Part shown: piece after piece, positions 10,043-19,694 of the stretch
Layout: each line of letters starts with the position of its first letter
Position numbering within the stretch: the stretch's first letter is position 1
Origin: Chondrus crispus
Taxonomy: Eukaryota > Rhodophyta > Florideophyceae > Gigartinales > Gigartinaceae
DNA: 64,000 nucleotides
Direction: 5' to 3'
Assembly: GCF_000350225.1 (NCBI RefSeq)
Contig: NW_005179057.1
Coordinates: 464,135 to 528,134 of the forward strand
Notes under the pieces: generated by a model
The model's input: only the letters and a program-made list of their open reading frames with translations
The model's database searches: none
Told to the model about the DNA's origin: nothing
Made by a program: the position numbers and the translations under genes

Positions 10043-10862
10043 GCTTCCATTTTCGTACCGCTACGGGCGGTATTTGCTCGATGAGAAGCTGTATCAAGAG
10101 GAATGCAGTTAAACCAGGATCAAAAAGCTGATGATAAGAGATAAGTCGACGGGGAGGGTTGTGGTCGATGTGCGTATCGACGGTGAGTATGGGGAAGAAA
10201 AGGTCTTTCGCTGCCTTTGATAGGGCTTGTGCGAGTCGCTGTGCGTTGAATGACTTGAAAGTTGACGGGAGGCTGTGGCGAAGTTTAAGAGAGCAGCTCT
10301 CTTGGGCAAAAAATGGCGGTCTCGAATGACGAGAAGCAAGAGAGATATGCCTCCGCTTCACTGTTTAACACAGTTGAGGCCCTCAACAATTGTGCTGTTG
10401 TGACGTCCTCACCGCGACGTCGATCGGCTTACGTCTGGCTGGCCTCTATGATACAATGCAGTGACGTCTGTTGATGGTAGAATCTTGGCTGTTTCAGGTC
10501 CAATGTTCGTTTTGATTTCGAAACCTCAACTCAGCCAGTTGTGTGCTTTGCAGTTCACGTCAAATTTTCGATTAGACTTGACATGAATGATCAATGATCT
10601 AATCGATCCTCCATAATGGATTTGGCACTGTACAGGTATGATAGTCGGTCGCGGTCCTGTCGTAGTTTTCAACATTTTGAGAATCATGCTAATTTTCCCC
10701 AAATTTCGTTGCCCGATCAAGGGATCAATTTTCCCTCCAAAGTCCGGTGCCGTGAAAAATCGCGGGCGACATAGAGTCTGAGTGAGCTGTACTCCCCACT
10801 ATTCCTCCTCAACAATCCCATTCCAGTCACCGCCAGTGCGGTAAGCAACTCTCAACACTATA
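10043..10862. promoter_or_regulatory. Divergent promoter region between apyrase and CCT2
   Basis: About 820 bases between divergent genes. Open frames here lie on both strands and show no domain. ACGTC/GACGT-type motifs cluster near 10400-10470 (GTGACGTCC, GACGTCGATCG, TTACGTCTGG, GTGACGTCTG), which could be bZIP-type sites. No other element was recognised. Confidence 0.4.
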
Positions 10863-12479
10863 ATGATGGCACCACAAGGAGGGTCACGCTTCGGCGTTGA
10901 CCCATCGGTCCTCAAGGAAAATGCTTCCGAACAGAAGGGCGAGAATGCCCGCATTTCCTCCTTCGTCGGTGCTCTAGCCATCACAGATCTCGTCAAGACC
11001 ACATTGGGTCCCAAAGGCATGGATAAGATTCTGCAATCCGCCGGGGGTGACGTGCAAGTAACTAACGATGGTGCCACTATCCTCAGCAACATCTCCATTG
11101 ACAATGCTGCCGCAAAAGTTCTCGTCGAAGTGTCAAAGGTTCAGGACGACGAAGTGGGCGACGGAACCACAAGCGTATGCGTTCTTGCGGGTGAGCTGCT
11201 GCGCGAAGCAGAAAAACTCTTGGAGTGTAAGATCCATCCCCAAACTATTATCGCGGGTTACAGAATGGCTACTGATGCCGCTGCAAAGGCACTGGAGGAA
11301 TCCACCGTTGACAACGGCGCGGATCCAGAAAAGTTCAGAACTGATTTGCTCAATATTGCCAGAACTACCCTTTCGTCCAAAGTTTTGTCCCAAGCCCGCG
11401 ATCACTTCGCCACTATTGCTGTGGACGCCGTCTTACGACTTCGCGGATCTACCACTCTTGACCACATTCAAATCATCAAAAAGTCGGGCGAAAGTCTCGC
11501 CGATTCTTGGTTGGAGCCAGGTTTCATTTTAGAGAAAAAGCTTGGTGTCGGACAACCAACTCGTGTTGAGAATGCTAAGATTCTCATCGCCAACACTGCC
11601 ATGGACACAGACAAGGTCAAGATTTATGGATCTCGCATAAGGGTGGACTCTCTTAAGCGCGTTGCGGAAATTGAGGATGCCGAAAGGGACAAGATGATCG
11701 CCAAGTGCGATCGCATCCTTGCCCACGGTTGCAATGTGTTTGTCAACCGGCAGCTCATTTACAACCGACCAGAGCAATACTTCACGTCAAAGGGTATTGT
11801 CGCTATTGAACACGCCGATTTCGATGGGGTGGAGCGCCTGGCCCTCGTGACTGGCGGTGAAATTGTCTCTACATTTGAAGATCCTGAGAGTGTCCAGCTT
11901 GGACATGCAGATGTCGTAGAAGAGGCGATGATTGGAGAGGATACTGTCATTCGTTTTGTGGGCTGCACTGCTAACGAGGCATGCACCGTGGTGCTCCGAG
12001 GTGCCAACATGCAGCTTCTTGACGAAGCTGAAAGAAGTCTGCACGATGCATTGTGCGTTTTGTCCCAAACTGTTGGAGAAACCCGAACAGTCCTCGGTGG
12101 GGGGTGTGCAGAAACACTGATGGCCCATGCTGTTGATGAGGTGGCGAAGAAAACGCCTGGGAAGAAAGCCCTTGCCGTCGAGGCCTTTGCGAGAGCCCTC
12201 AGGGCTCTCCCAGAAATCATCGCAAGCAATGCAGGTTATGATTCGCATGAGATTGTCGCACAGTTGCGAGCCGCACATGCGGAGGGCAATAAGACCGCTG
12301 GTCTTGACATGAATCGAGGCTGTGTCGGCGATGTCCGTAAACTAGGTATTACCGAGAGCTTCAAACTGAAACGCCAGATGCTTTCGTCCGCCGTTGAAGG
12401 AGCGGAAATGATTATTCGAGTGGACGATATCCTTAAGGCTGCTCCCAGAGAGCGCGACAACCCACATCCGCATATGTAG
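10863..12479 (+). CDS. CCT2: T-complex protein 1 subunit beta (CCT/TRiC chaperonin)
   Basis: 538 aa, single exon, matching the usual ~535-aa length. This is a group II chaperonin subunit of the cytosolic CCT ring, which folds actin, tubulin and other proteins using ATP. Visible signatures are TLGPKGMDK (47-55), NDGATIL (68-74) and GDGTTS (99-104), the ATP-binding and catalytic motifs. A second equatorial segment carries [11 protein letters not shown], and the C-terminus has [12 protein letters not shown]. The N-terminal [21 protein letters not shown] and the equatorial [30 protein letters not shown] region point to the beta subunit rather than the other seven. The start is the first ATG; a second ATG follows at once. 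The 3' end is convergent with PPME1, with 97 bp between coding ends. Confidence 0.97.
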   Translation: MMAPQGGSRFGVDPSVLKENASEQKGENARISSFVGALAITDLVKTTLGPKGMDKILQSAGGDVQVTNDGATILSNISIDNAAAKVLVEVSKVQDDEVGDGTTSVCVLAGELLREAEKLLECKIHPQTIIAGYRMATDAAAKALEESTVDNGADPEKFRTDLLNIARTTLSSKVLSQARDHFATIAVDAVLRLRGSTTLDHIQIIKKSGESLADSWLEPGFILEKKLGVGQPTRVENAKILIANTAMDTDKVKIYGSRIRVDSLKRVAEIEDAERDKMIAKCDRILAHGCNVFVNRQLIYNRPEQYFTSKGIVAIEHADFDGVERLALVTGGEIVSTFEDPESVQLGHADVVEEAMIGEDTVIRFVGCTANEACTVVLRGANMQLLDEAERSLHDALCVLSQTVGETRTVLGGGCAETLMAHAVDEVAKKTPGKKALAVEAFARALRALPEIIASNAGYDSHEIVAQLRAAHAEGNKTAGLDMNRGCVGDVRKLGITESFKLKRQMLSSAVEGAEMIIRVDDILKAAPRERDNPHPHM

Positions 12480-12576
12480 ACATGTGACTCACACGTCCCC
12501 GTTGAAGAGGTTTAGATCTGCAGTGTAAAGAGAAGAAGCCTGTCGGCGTTTGCTAACTACATGTAGTTATCGATAA

Positions 12577-13722
12577 TTAGCAGCACGGAGGGATGGGCTC
12601 TCGTTGCTGAAAGATTCGTTCGCCTTCGCCTTCAACAAGGCGACCGAGGAAAAGGTTTCGTTCCAAATAGTCGTTGATTACTTTGGCCGTCTGGTCGGGC
12701 TGATCTTCATGAACAGCATGTCCGGCCGTGGGTATCAAAATGTTTTGAAACTTGCCTTGCATCTGGGCGATCATAAGGTGCTTGTCCAAGCGATCGACGC
12801 TCGCCAGGACGAGCATTTTGGCCACATCGACCGACAAAAATAAAGAGCTCAGTCCTTGAAACCAGCCCCTCCAATAGCCCTCACTCTGCTCCAAGTCAGT
12901 ACGCCATGTCCATCTGTCTTTATTCGTTGCCCGTACCAACTGTGGAGGCACAGACAGCCTCGCGGACTCCGTGTTCCGTACATGCCCCGCTTTCGTGACA
13001 TAGCGGACTGCCTTTTGCACAGTGCCAAACGACGCAGGCCTCGCGCGCAACCAATGGACCATGTAAGGCAGTGCCGACATAGCCGTGCCTTCAACCACGT
13101 CAATAACAACAAGACCGACAATCCTCTCCAAATGCTTCGAAGCAGTTAACCTAGCAGCAATGGCGCCACCCATGGAATGTCCAATGACTACCAGCCGCGG
13201 TACTTGAGTGCCACGTTGCTTGAAAAAGGTCCGGACAAGCTCTGCCGCATCGGCCACCTGCGTCTCTGCGGACAGATCGGTATCATCATCAGCGACGGAA
13301 TTGCCATGGCCGCGTGCGTCAAAGGCGATGACAGGACATCGTTTGCGAAGCTTATCGGCGACAAGAGCCCAGCTAAGCGCGGAGTGGCCGCCACCGTGTA
13401 AGAAGAGGAGACAAAAGTCAGAAGAGGGGGTGAAGGAGGCGTGATAGAGGCGGAAGACTGCGTTTCGCGAAGGGACGTGGAGATCGAGGCTATGGTCGAA
13501 GCAGTCCGTCCAACTGCGTGGGGAAAAGTCGTCGGCTGTTGGTGCGGGTGAGGCCGAGGGAGAGGGCGAAGCAGAGTGCAGTACGCCGGCGGAGGGACGG
13601 CGGATTGCAGGCAAGGATGCGGAAGGGGATGTCGGGGCACGGTCGGGAAATCGAGTAGGTCTGGATAGAGAGGGCGGGGGAGGCATTGAAGTGGAGGGCT
13701 TTGCAGAAGAAGGTGGTTTCAT
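12577..13722 (-). CDS. PPME1: Protein phosphatase methylesterase 1
   Basis: 381 aa from the ATG at 13722, close to the 386 aa of human PPME1. The frame is open upstream to 14034, but that part has no family match. An alpha/beta hydrolase that removes the C-terminal methyl ester from the PP2A catalytic subunit. Seen: HGGGHSALSWA oxyanion region (109-118), GHSMGG nucleophile elbow (181-186, Ser183), IDVVEGTAMSAL with the acid Asp208, exactly 25 residues after the nucleophile as in the human enzyme, and GHAVHEDQPD near 334 with the catalytic His. RPASFGTVQKAVRY and the acidic-aromatic WRTDLEQSEGYWRGWF match the family's lid region. The first ~65 residues are Ser/Pro-rich and probably disordered. 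Divergent from the UBX gene across 1.9 kb. Confidence 0.93.
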   Translation of the reverse strand: MKPPSSAKPSTSMPPPPSLSRPTRFPDRAPTSPSASLPAIRRPSAGVLHSASPSPSASPAPTADDFSPRSWTDCFDHSLDLHVPSRNAVFRLYHASFTPSSDFCLLFLHGGGHSALSWALVADKLRKRCPVIAFDARGHGNSVADDDTDLSAETQVADAAELVRTFFKQRGTQVPRLVVIGHSMGGAIAARLTASKHLERIVGLVVIDVVEGTAMSALPYMVHWLRARPASFGTVQKAVRYVTKAGHVRNTESARLSVPPQLVRATNKDRWTWRTDLEQSEGYWRGWFQGLSSLFLSVDVAKMLVLASVDRLDKHLMIAQMQGKFQNILIPTAGHAVHEDQPDQTAKVINDYLERNLFLGRLVEGEGERIFQQREPIPPCC

Positions 13723-13919
13723 TTGGGTCAGTGTGATGGGTGAACGATGATGCTGAATGCGCGCAAGGAGATGCCGCTGCTCCGTCTCAAGCGAAGGCGG
13801 AGGGTTACGGGATTCTTGATGACGTGGTCTCCTGCCGTACAGTGCTGTGGCATACACGTGTCGATGATGAAAGTGAACAGCTGCCTCTCGCGGCGCTCCA
13901 GCCCATGGATTCGACGTGC

Positions 13920-13935
13920 TACCCTTCGAAGGGTA
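13920..13935. promoter_or_regulatory. 16-bp perfect palindrome upstream of PPME1
   Basis: TACCCTTCGAAGGGTA, about 200 bp upstream of the PPME1 start. The same 16-mer occurs at 18230-18245, upstream of the TadA-type deaminase gene. It is followed at once by two CACAGTACAA repeats. It could be a dimeric transcription-factor site or part of a dispersed repeat. Confidence 0.5.
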
Positions 13936-14359
13936 CTGCACAGTACAACACAGTACAACACAGGCAAAGTTAGACTCTTTTGTAATGTGCTGTAAGGATA
14001 GCTGAGTGTAGCGTTGCTCGTCTGTGGAATACAATATGCACCCACACTGGACGCAGTATTTATTGTACAGTTGAGGTGGCGCTACCGAAGGTTATGCTCC
14101 GCGGCGCTGTGACATTGTAGGGTACGGTATCAGGTGCAGTAATTCACGTATTTCCAAGCAGGTGTTCGCTCGGACTGGAGGGATGCACTTGTCATTCCGC
14201 ACGGATACTAAACACAAATGAAAGGCTACCCGCTCAGCGTATTGTACAGTGGATTCCAGAGGGGAAATTGGCCCGAGCAGACACGGCAGATGCAGCATGC
14301 TCTGTGGAAGATATCAAGGAGCGCCTGCACGTGGAGCCAAAGAGGCTCTCGTATTTGAT

Positions 14360-14376
14360 GGTGCCCTGAGGGCACC
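14360..14376. other. Small perfect hairpin
   Basis: GGTGCCC and GGGCACC separated by TGA form a 7-bp stem with a 3-nt loop, in the spacer between PPME1 and the UBX gene. Its role is unknown. Confidence 0.5.
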
Positions 14377-15582
14377 GTCACATCACACCACCAGCAAACC
14401 TCATCACACAGACACATAAACTTTAGCTTGCCGCACTCAACATTTCGTCTCAAGAGGTACACGACTCCATGTCCTGTAGACAGCTCGCTCGCGCTGCATT
14501 CCCACCAACACGAGAGAGTTATCGACAACCTCAGGCATCTCGTTGCGCATCTTTCCACACGAGTGCCAGTCAGGGCCCTGCATGAAAACGGGGTGGACGT
14601 TTTCCAGTCCCCGTCTGCAACCTGTCCTCCAGTAGCCATGCAGCGAAGCCAAATATCGATGCAGGTAACAGGGCGTCTCAAAATAACAGACGTGTCTCTC
14701 CTTTTTTAAGCAAATTACGAAACAGTCTGCCCCTATTATTGCAGGCCGTTTCGCGTCTGAAGGGCTTGGTCTGCAAGGTTTTGCCCAGCAGGGGTTCAGC
14801 CAGCATGGGCGCCTTCCACTGCCCTCCAAATTGACACCGACTTGAAAAAAACACGGTACAGCACAGCAGGTACTATTGTATTGTGCCGCATTCCTTGTGG
14901 GAGCGTTCCACTTGCTGGGCCGCTGCATTCAAAACTGTGGACCGTCCTATGGGGTAGCCGCTGAGCGGGGTGCGCTGTCAGGGATATGTGTACTGTAATC
15001 TACCCAAGTAGCCTTCACCAGCGCAGATACATTGGAATCGTGCGAAAGAATCGTCGGCATGTGGCTGAGGATGAGGAGCAGGGGCCACGGTGCGTACGAA
15101 GCGAAGGCGGTATCGACCAATAATTTTGCACATTGAGATGAGGGGGAATTTGTGGAGGTGACGGATGCAGGGACACGAGGGAGATTGCGGTGACGTGGTC
15201 CCCTCGGGGCGGTAGCAGCGGGCAGATGTCGCGTGTGCGCCGTTTTTTGCAGCCTTGCTCCTCCCACTGGGACCACTCTCCCCTTTTTGGGTTACTCAAT
15301 CTGGAGACCGTGTGGTTTCTCGTGCACCCTACACAGGTTCCCCAACCTATAACCAAACCAACCCCCTCTGCGCCTCCTCATCTCTCATCCCCGACTTTTT
15401 CATGCCACCCTGCTTCCCTACCTACACCTACACCTGCGCTCTCTGATACTCTCCGCCCCCCACCACCAGACACCATCTCCTCCTCCCCGCGCAGCTACTC
15501 CCACAAATCTCACCTACCTCCATGCTACGACCCCTTGCCTGTGCAACTCACACATAAAATCTCTCACCACCCCCACGGCACG

Positions 15583-17187
15583 ATGGAACAAGACGATGTC
15601 GAAATGACTTCCCCGGCCCCAAGCTCGGAGCCATCCCGCAGCCCCCCAACCTCCCCGTCTTTGCAACTGCTCACTACCCCCGAGCCGTCCACATCCGGTC
15701 GCATCTCCATGCCTACCCTCCTCCCACCACCCCCGCTTCCTCAGATCTCTGCCTCTCCTGTCACACCAGCCCCTCCTATCCACCAGCTGGCCCCATCTCC
15801 TGATCACAAGCCTTTCACTTCCTCTGTCGGAACTCTGGAGTCATTCTTAGGGGCAGCATCTCGCCAGTCTAAATGGGCTCTTGTGCTCTTGTTGCCCAGC
15901 CGCTTTTCCGCCCCTTCTTCCACAGCACCAGCCACCCGCCCGGCTTGGGGTGCGGGAGCCTACCACCAACCCAAGAAGCTCTTCGGCCTTGGACATATTG
16001 CAGACAAAATCCTCATGTGGAGGCGCACGAAAGGCTCCTCGGATGCCGACCGATACCAAGCATTCTTTCCTGTTGACGGTCATCCCCATCTGGCTCTTCT
16101 AGACCCCCGCTCCGGTGAAAGATTGGCTGTCTGGGGAAATCAAGATGGTCAAGGCATGGAATCATACAATTCTATCACAGATGATTTATGGAATGTCGTT
16201 CTTGAAGACCTCGACAAATTTTTGGAGTCCCATAGTCTGGAAGACGGAGCTCTAGGTCCCGTCCACCTCCGGGAGAAGTCTTGGGCTGTTCGTACTCGCC
16301 GTGTCACTGAACGAGCTTCTGTCAGTTGTCCCAACCTACCTCCGACCTCGGTCATGGATGACGAGGAAGCCGCTATTGCAGCAGCCATCGCCGCCTCGCT
16401 TGCCGAGGCTGAAAATAACGACCAAAAGTCATCGGATAATGACTATTCCGACGATTGTGATTCTAGTGGTTCAAGTGACGAAATTTTGAGCACCGATAGC
16501 ATAGCCGGTGAAGGCACCACGTCCGCGGAACAGGCTTCATCCGGGTCGGAGGAGACGGCTACTCCATCTGAGGGCTCCAGCGAGATCGGATCATTGAGTA
16601 TGGACATCTCAACAAGGCTCGACGAAACTCGACGTGCCGTCTCAATGCCTGTCCCCATCCCATCCCACGCACAAGACCCAAGCCCGTCGTCGATCGAATC
16701 TCTTTCGCACTCCTACATCGAGCGCATGGACTCTCGTTTTCGCTCCAACACTAACCCCGCGCTGCTCGAAGCGCGTCGTCTTCGGCAAGAACAAGACGAG
16801 GAGCTGGCACGCTCGCTCCAAGAAGATCGGAAACGCAACCTTCAGGAGCAGCTCACGGCTGCCAAGCGCGCGGCAGAGAAGACGCAGCAGCTGGCAGCGG
16901 TGGTACGGCTGCCCGATGAGCCTCTGGAAGACTCGGTGGAGGCGTTGACAATCGCGCTGCGTGTGGCCGGCGGCGCAAGGATTGCACGTAGATTCAGCGG
17001 CAGGGACAAACTCAGGAGCGTGGCCGATTTTGCGACGGCAGAGATCGGATGCATTGACCTTTTGAGAAAAGACCCGAAGAGGGTGCTCAGGATTGCCGGC
17101 GGGGAGCTGTCGACCGGCAGCTGGGAGACAAGGCTGGAGGAGATGGGGCTTAGCAGAAGGACGATGTTGATTCTAAACACAGAATGA
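15583..17187 (+). CDS. UAS-UIM-UBX protein, Cdc48/p97 cofactor (UBXN7/Ubx5-like)
   Basis: 534 aa from the ATG at 15583. The frame is open further upstream, but that part is Pro/Ser-rich and looks like 5' UTR. Residues ~80-225 fit a UAS thioredoxin-like domain (SVGTLESFLGAASRQSKWALVLLL, then FFPVDGHPHLALLDPRSGERLAVWG). Residues ~248-268 carry a ubiquitin-interacting motif (DDEEAAIAAAIAASLAEAE). A long acidic Ser-rich linker and a charged helix (RRLRQEQDEELARSLQEDRKR) follow. The last ~80 residues are a UBX domain (LPDEPLEDSVEALTIALR ending in LEEMGLSRRTMLILNTE). UBXN7 and Ubx5 link the Cdc48 ATPase to ubiquitylated substrates and cullin ligases. The usual N-terminal UBA domain is not visible; the N-terminus is a disordered Pro/Ser stretch. 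Convergent with the deaminase gene, 141 bp between ends. Confidence 0.85.
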   Translation: MEQDDVEMTSPAPSSEPSRSPPTSPSLQLLTTPEPSTSGRISMPTLLPPPPLPQISASPVTPAPPIHQLAPSPDHKPFTSSVGTLESFLGAASRQSKWALVLLLPSRFSAPSSTAPATRPAWGAGAYHQPKKLFGLGHIADKILMWRRTKGSSDADRYQAFFPVDGHPHLALLDPRSGERLAVWGNQDGQGMESYNSITDDLWNVVLEDLDKFLESHSLEDGALGPVHLREKSWAVRTRRVTERASVSCPNLPPTSVMDDEEAAIAAAIAASLAEAENNDQKSSDNDYSDDCDSSGSSDEILSTDSIAGEGTTSAEQASSGSEETATPSEGSSEIGSLSMDISTRLDETRRAVSMPVPIPSHAQDPSPSSIESLSHSYIERMDSRFRSNTNPALLEARRLRQEQDEELARSLQEDRKRNLQEQLTAAKRAAEKTQQLAAVVRLPDEPLEDSVEALTIALRVAGGARIARRFSGRDKLRSVADFATAEIGCIDLLRKDPKRVLRIAGGELSTGSWETRLEEMGLSRRTMLILNTE

Positions 17188-17328
17188 GACCCGCGTGTAG
17201 GCATGTCTTTGTATCCATACTTGAGAAGAGGCACTCGACTGGAGGCGTTTGTAGAAAAGGAATTGTGGTCACCCACTTGTAAATTATGTCATTTCGCGAT
17301 TGCACATGAAACACCTTGTTCACTTCAC

Positions 17329-17826
17329 TCACGTACCGTTACAGCCGAGGTGCGCCGACCCGCACGAGTCGCCCCTCGCGGCTTTCCCCTCTGCCCTGCG
17401 CTCCCTAAAGAAGTGTCTCATGAGCTCTGCGGCCTCGTCCTCCAACACGCCGCCGCGTACATCTCGAAACGTGTGAAACGGATGTTTCTCCTCATGCACG
17501 GGTAGCCACGTGCCACACACGCCAAGCCTCAAGTCTTTGGCGGCGTAAACGACGGCGTCGACTCTGGCGAGAGCAAGTGCGCTAAGACACATAGGGCACG
17601 GCTCCAGAGTCGAGTACAGAGTGGTGTCGTGCAGCCGCCAGTTGCCAGCGGCGGCGGCGGCGCGGCGCACGCAGAGGATCTCGGCATGCGCAGTGGGGTC
17701 GTGCAGCGACTCGACGAGGTTGTGTGCCGCGGAAAGGACGGCCCCGGAACTGCACACCAGGACGGCGCCGACCGGGACTTCGCCCGGACTATAGGCGCGG
17801 CGCGCTTGCGCGAGCGCTTCGCGCAT
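17329..17826 (-). CDS. tRNA adenosine-34 deaminase, TadA type
   Basis: 165 aa from the ATG at 17826; the frame continues upstream to a GTG at 17844 (VAHLEPMREAL), which also resembles the family start. It converts A34 to inosine in tRNA anticodons. Zinc and catalytic residues are intact: HAE (47-49) and PCPMC (76-80). Family features include GEVPVGAVLV, LYSTLEPCPMCLSAL and the C-terminal GVLEDEAAELMRHFFRERR, which is closer to bacterial TadA than to eukaryotic ADAT2. That points to plastid tRNA-Arg(ACG) editing, by analogy with plant TADA. No transit peptide is in frame. A Ser/Pro-rich stretch in another frame just upstream (17984-17850) would look like one if a short exon or unseen splice exists. 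The C-terminal tail after RRAEGKAARGDS is not conserved. Confidence 0.85.
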   Translation of the reverse strand: MREALAQARRAYSPGEVPVGAVLVCSSGAVLSAAHNLVESLHDPTAHAEILCVRRAAAAAGNWRLHDTTLYSTLEPCPMCLSALALARVDAVVYAAKDLRLGVCGTWLPVHEEKHPFHTFRDVRGGVLEDEAAELMRHFFRERRAEGKAARGDSCGSAHLGCNGT

Positions 17827-18035
17827 GGGCTCGAGATGCGCCACGGTCGTGCAGAGAGTTCGTGGGGATGGGCGTAGGCGATGCAGGGGGGGACGGCGTC
17901 AGGAAGGAGAGAGCACAGCGACGGTTGGGGGGGATGAAGGGGTGCGGATGAAGGGGTGCGAGTGAAGGTAGGGAGAGATGCCAATGTGGAGGGCCGGGGG
18001 GCTGGATTAGGGTTTTGTAAGAGCAGGATGGATGA

Positions 18036-18057
18036 TACAGTACAGATCTGTACTGTA
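18036..18057. promoter_or_regulatory. 22-bp perfect palindrome upstream of the deaminase gene
   Basis: The half-site TACAGTACAGA is followed directly by its reverse complement, with no loop. It lies about 210 bp upstream of the TadA-type start. Related TACAGTA/TGTACTG pieces occur in the PPME1-UBX spacer. It could be a dimer-binding site or a cruciform. Confidence 0.5.
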
Positions 18058-18069
18058 GTGGGACGGAAA

Positions 18070-18137
18070 ATGACGGGAGATGGTGGGACGGTGGGAGATG
18101 GTGGGACGGTGGGAGATGGTGGGAGGTGGGAGATGAT
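18070..18137. repeat. Purine-rich minisatellite
   Basis: Head-to-tail GGTGGGACGGTGGGAGAT units with partial copies (GGTGGGAGAT). The strand is strongly G-rich, so G-quadruplex formation is possible. Confidence 0.75.
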
Positions 18138-18153
18138 GTTTTGCGGTTCTTTT

Positions 18154-18235
18154 TGCGCAGTTTCTAAATAAACAGAACGGCGTGGCGCAGTTTCTAAAAT
18201 ACACGGAACGCGGTTGCCCAGCTTCTAAATACCCT
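18154..18235. repeat. Three degenerate ~33-bp repeats ending in the TTCGAA palindrome
   Basis: Three units of the form GCGCAGTTTCTAAATA followed by a CA(C)GGAACG-type tail. The third merges into the palindrome TACCCTTCGAAGGGTA at 18230-18245. Confidence 0.65.
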
Positions 18236-18245
18236 TCGAAGGGTA
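18230..18245. promoter_or_regulatory. Second copy of the 16-bp TTCGAA palindrome
   Basis: Identical to the palindrome at 13920-13935. It sits about 400 bp upstream of the deaminase start and at the end of a three-unit repeat. A related half-site (TTCAAGGGTAGAC) follows near 18278. Confidence 0.5.
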
Positions 18246-18307
18246 GACCCAATACTCTCTCAATAAAGTCGACCATTCAAGGGTAGACGAAACGGCGTTG
18301 CCCCATG

Positions 18308-18425
18308 GTGTCGTTTCAGGTTGAGGCTTTTGTGAGACAGGGGAAGTCTCGGGGAGAGGAGGCAGGGTGTCGTTTCAGGTTGAGGCTTTCGTGGGACAGG
18401 GGACTTCTCGGGGAGAGGAGGCAGG
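18308..18425. repeat. Tandem duplication of a 59-bp unit
   Basis: Two copies starting GTGTCGTTTCAGGTTGAGGC, at 18308 and 18367, differing at a few bases. They are G-rich on the plus strand. Confidence 0.85.
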
Positions 18426-18548
18426 GTGAGCACGTGAAGCTTGTGGGGTGTTGTCACGAGTATGGACTTTGGTTCAAGTGCGTGTGAATAACGCAACCTC
18501 TCTCGGCTTTTTGCGCCTTGTTCGGTAGGAAAGGGAGTATGTGGACGT

Positions 18549-18617
18549 GTTTTTCTCCATGGTTTTCACCATGTTTTTCTCCATACTTTTCTCCATACTT
18601 TTCTCCATGTTTTTCCC
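18549..18617. repeat. TTTTTCTCCAT minisatellite
   Basis: Six or so copies of a 10-12-bp unit (TTTTCTCCAT and variants such as TTTTCACCAT) in a row. Confidence 0.85.
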
Positions 18618-19095
18618 CAGCAAAGCTTGATGGCATGGTGCAAGTCAGGAAATCAGTACTGAAGAGTCATCTTTCTCCAACTACAGCACCATGCAAGTGC
18701 AATGCCATTACCACAATACCATTTTAACTAAGACAACCGCCGCTCCCCTCACTTGGTACGTTTTTCTTTATGTCGTGAAGGTTCGAGTAGCCGAATTCTT
18801 TGTAGGGATATGCGTGAAGCTGCAGGGTGAGGCTTGAAAATAAGTAACCAACAATAATAGTGGGGACTGTTCTGCATACGAGCAACCAGTTTATCTCGCG
18901 AAATCAACCTTGCTGTACCTACGTTGTTTTTCACTTCACGATATCTTGGTTCACACACCCTATCGCATGACCAGGATATCAAGATCTTTGTGTATGTAGC
19001 GCACGAAAAAATGGTCTGGTTGATCGGAAGGCAGGGGAGCACGGATGGCGGGGACAATGGCGTTGCTGATTGAGAAAGTCAGGGTAGGTTGATAG

Positions 19096-19345
19096 TGGAC
19101 TTTCACTTTTGAATAAGCCAATGCGCTGCGAGATGAGATCTCACCCCAGGGTCTTCAATGACAGCCAACGTGAAATGCCAGCGGCCAATACAGGGAAGTT
19201 GTAACCGGCGAGCGGGAAAAGGTGGCTATGAATCGGGCGTAGGCGTTTCCGGAATGCGAAGGGCATGCCGGATGATGCGGTGAAGAGTGCGGACGTTGTA
19301 GTTGATGTCTTTAGCAACGCGGGCTTGACGGCGTGCGGCGTGACA
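19096..19345 (+). repeat. Dispersed repeat family, copy A (about 250 bp)
   Basis: Shares GTGGAnnTTTCACnnnTGAATAAGCCA, GCTGCGAGATGAGATCTC and AGGGTCTTCAATGACAGCCA with the other copies. It also shares a long 3' part with copy D (GTAACCGGCGAGCGGGAAAA, then GAAGAGTGCGGACGTTGTAG). No coding potential or known transposon signature was recognised. Confidence 0.6.
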
Positions 19346-19468
19346 AGGGATGGGACTGCGAAAGGGAATGCCAGATGAGATGCTGCCCCCCATGTTCGAT
19401 ATTAAAAGGCACCGGGGGAGCGGGTAGGGCGACGGCAATTCAGCACCGGATGGAGAAGCTGTGATGTT

Positions 19469-19530
19469 GGTGGAAGCCGGATTTCACCGCCGAATAAGCC
19501 ACGCGGCTGTGGAATGGGATGAGATGGGAT
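19469..19530 (+). repeat. Dispersed repeat family, copy B (5' part, interrupted by a microsatellite)
   Basis: GGTGGAAGCCGGATTTCACC and GAATAAGCCACGCGGCTGTG align with copies A and C. Where the others read GCTGCGAGATGAGAT, this copy runs into the GAGAT/GGGAT microsatellite, which seems to have grown from that motif. Confidence 0.55.
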
Positions 19531-19597
19531 GAGATGAGATGAGATGAGATGAGATGAGATGAGATGAGATGAGATGGGATGAGATGGGATGAGATGA
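19512..19597. repeat. (GATGA)n-type microsatellite
   Basis: Roughly 17 pentamer units of GAGAT with a few GGGAT variants. It lies inside dispersed-repeat copy B. Confidence 0.95.
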
Positions 19598-19694
19598 AAG
19601 GATTGCTGCATTGCTGCGTGACCTTTACTGGACAGCAATTGTAAGAGCAAATATGGATAGATAGATGGCGAGGCAGACCGAGAAACCAAGCGGA

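Larger units (their letters stand above)
13723..15582. promoter_or_regulatory. Long divergent spacer between PPME1 and the UBX gene
   Basis: About 1.86 kb between divergent starts, much longer than the other spacers in this block. It contains a perfect 16-bp palindrome (13920-13935), direct repeats of ACACAGTACA just after it, several GTACAGT/ACTGTA motifs (near 14063, 14244 and 14992) and a GGTGCCC/GGGCACC hairpin (14360-14376). Frames on both strands (for instance 14226-14681 and 15190 onward) are open but show no domain. Part of it could be a non-coding or fast-evolving transcript. The 15400-15580 stretch is CT-rich and probably UBX 5' UTR. Confidence 0.4.

Noticed and set aside
14226-14928. 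Two overlapping minus-strand frames of ~150 codons in the PPME1-UBX spacer
   Set aside because: No domain, no clear start and similar openness on the other strand. A non-coding transcript is possible but cannot be shown.
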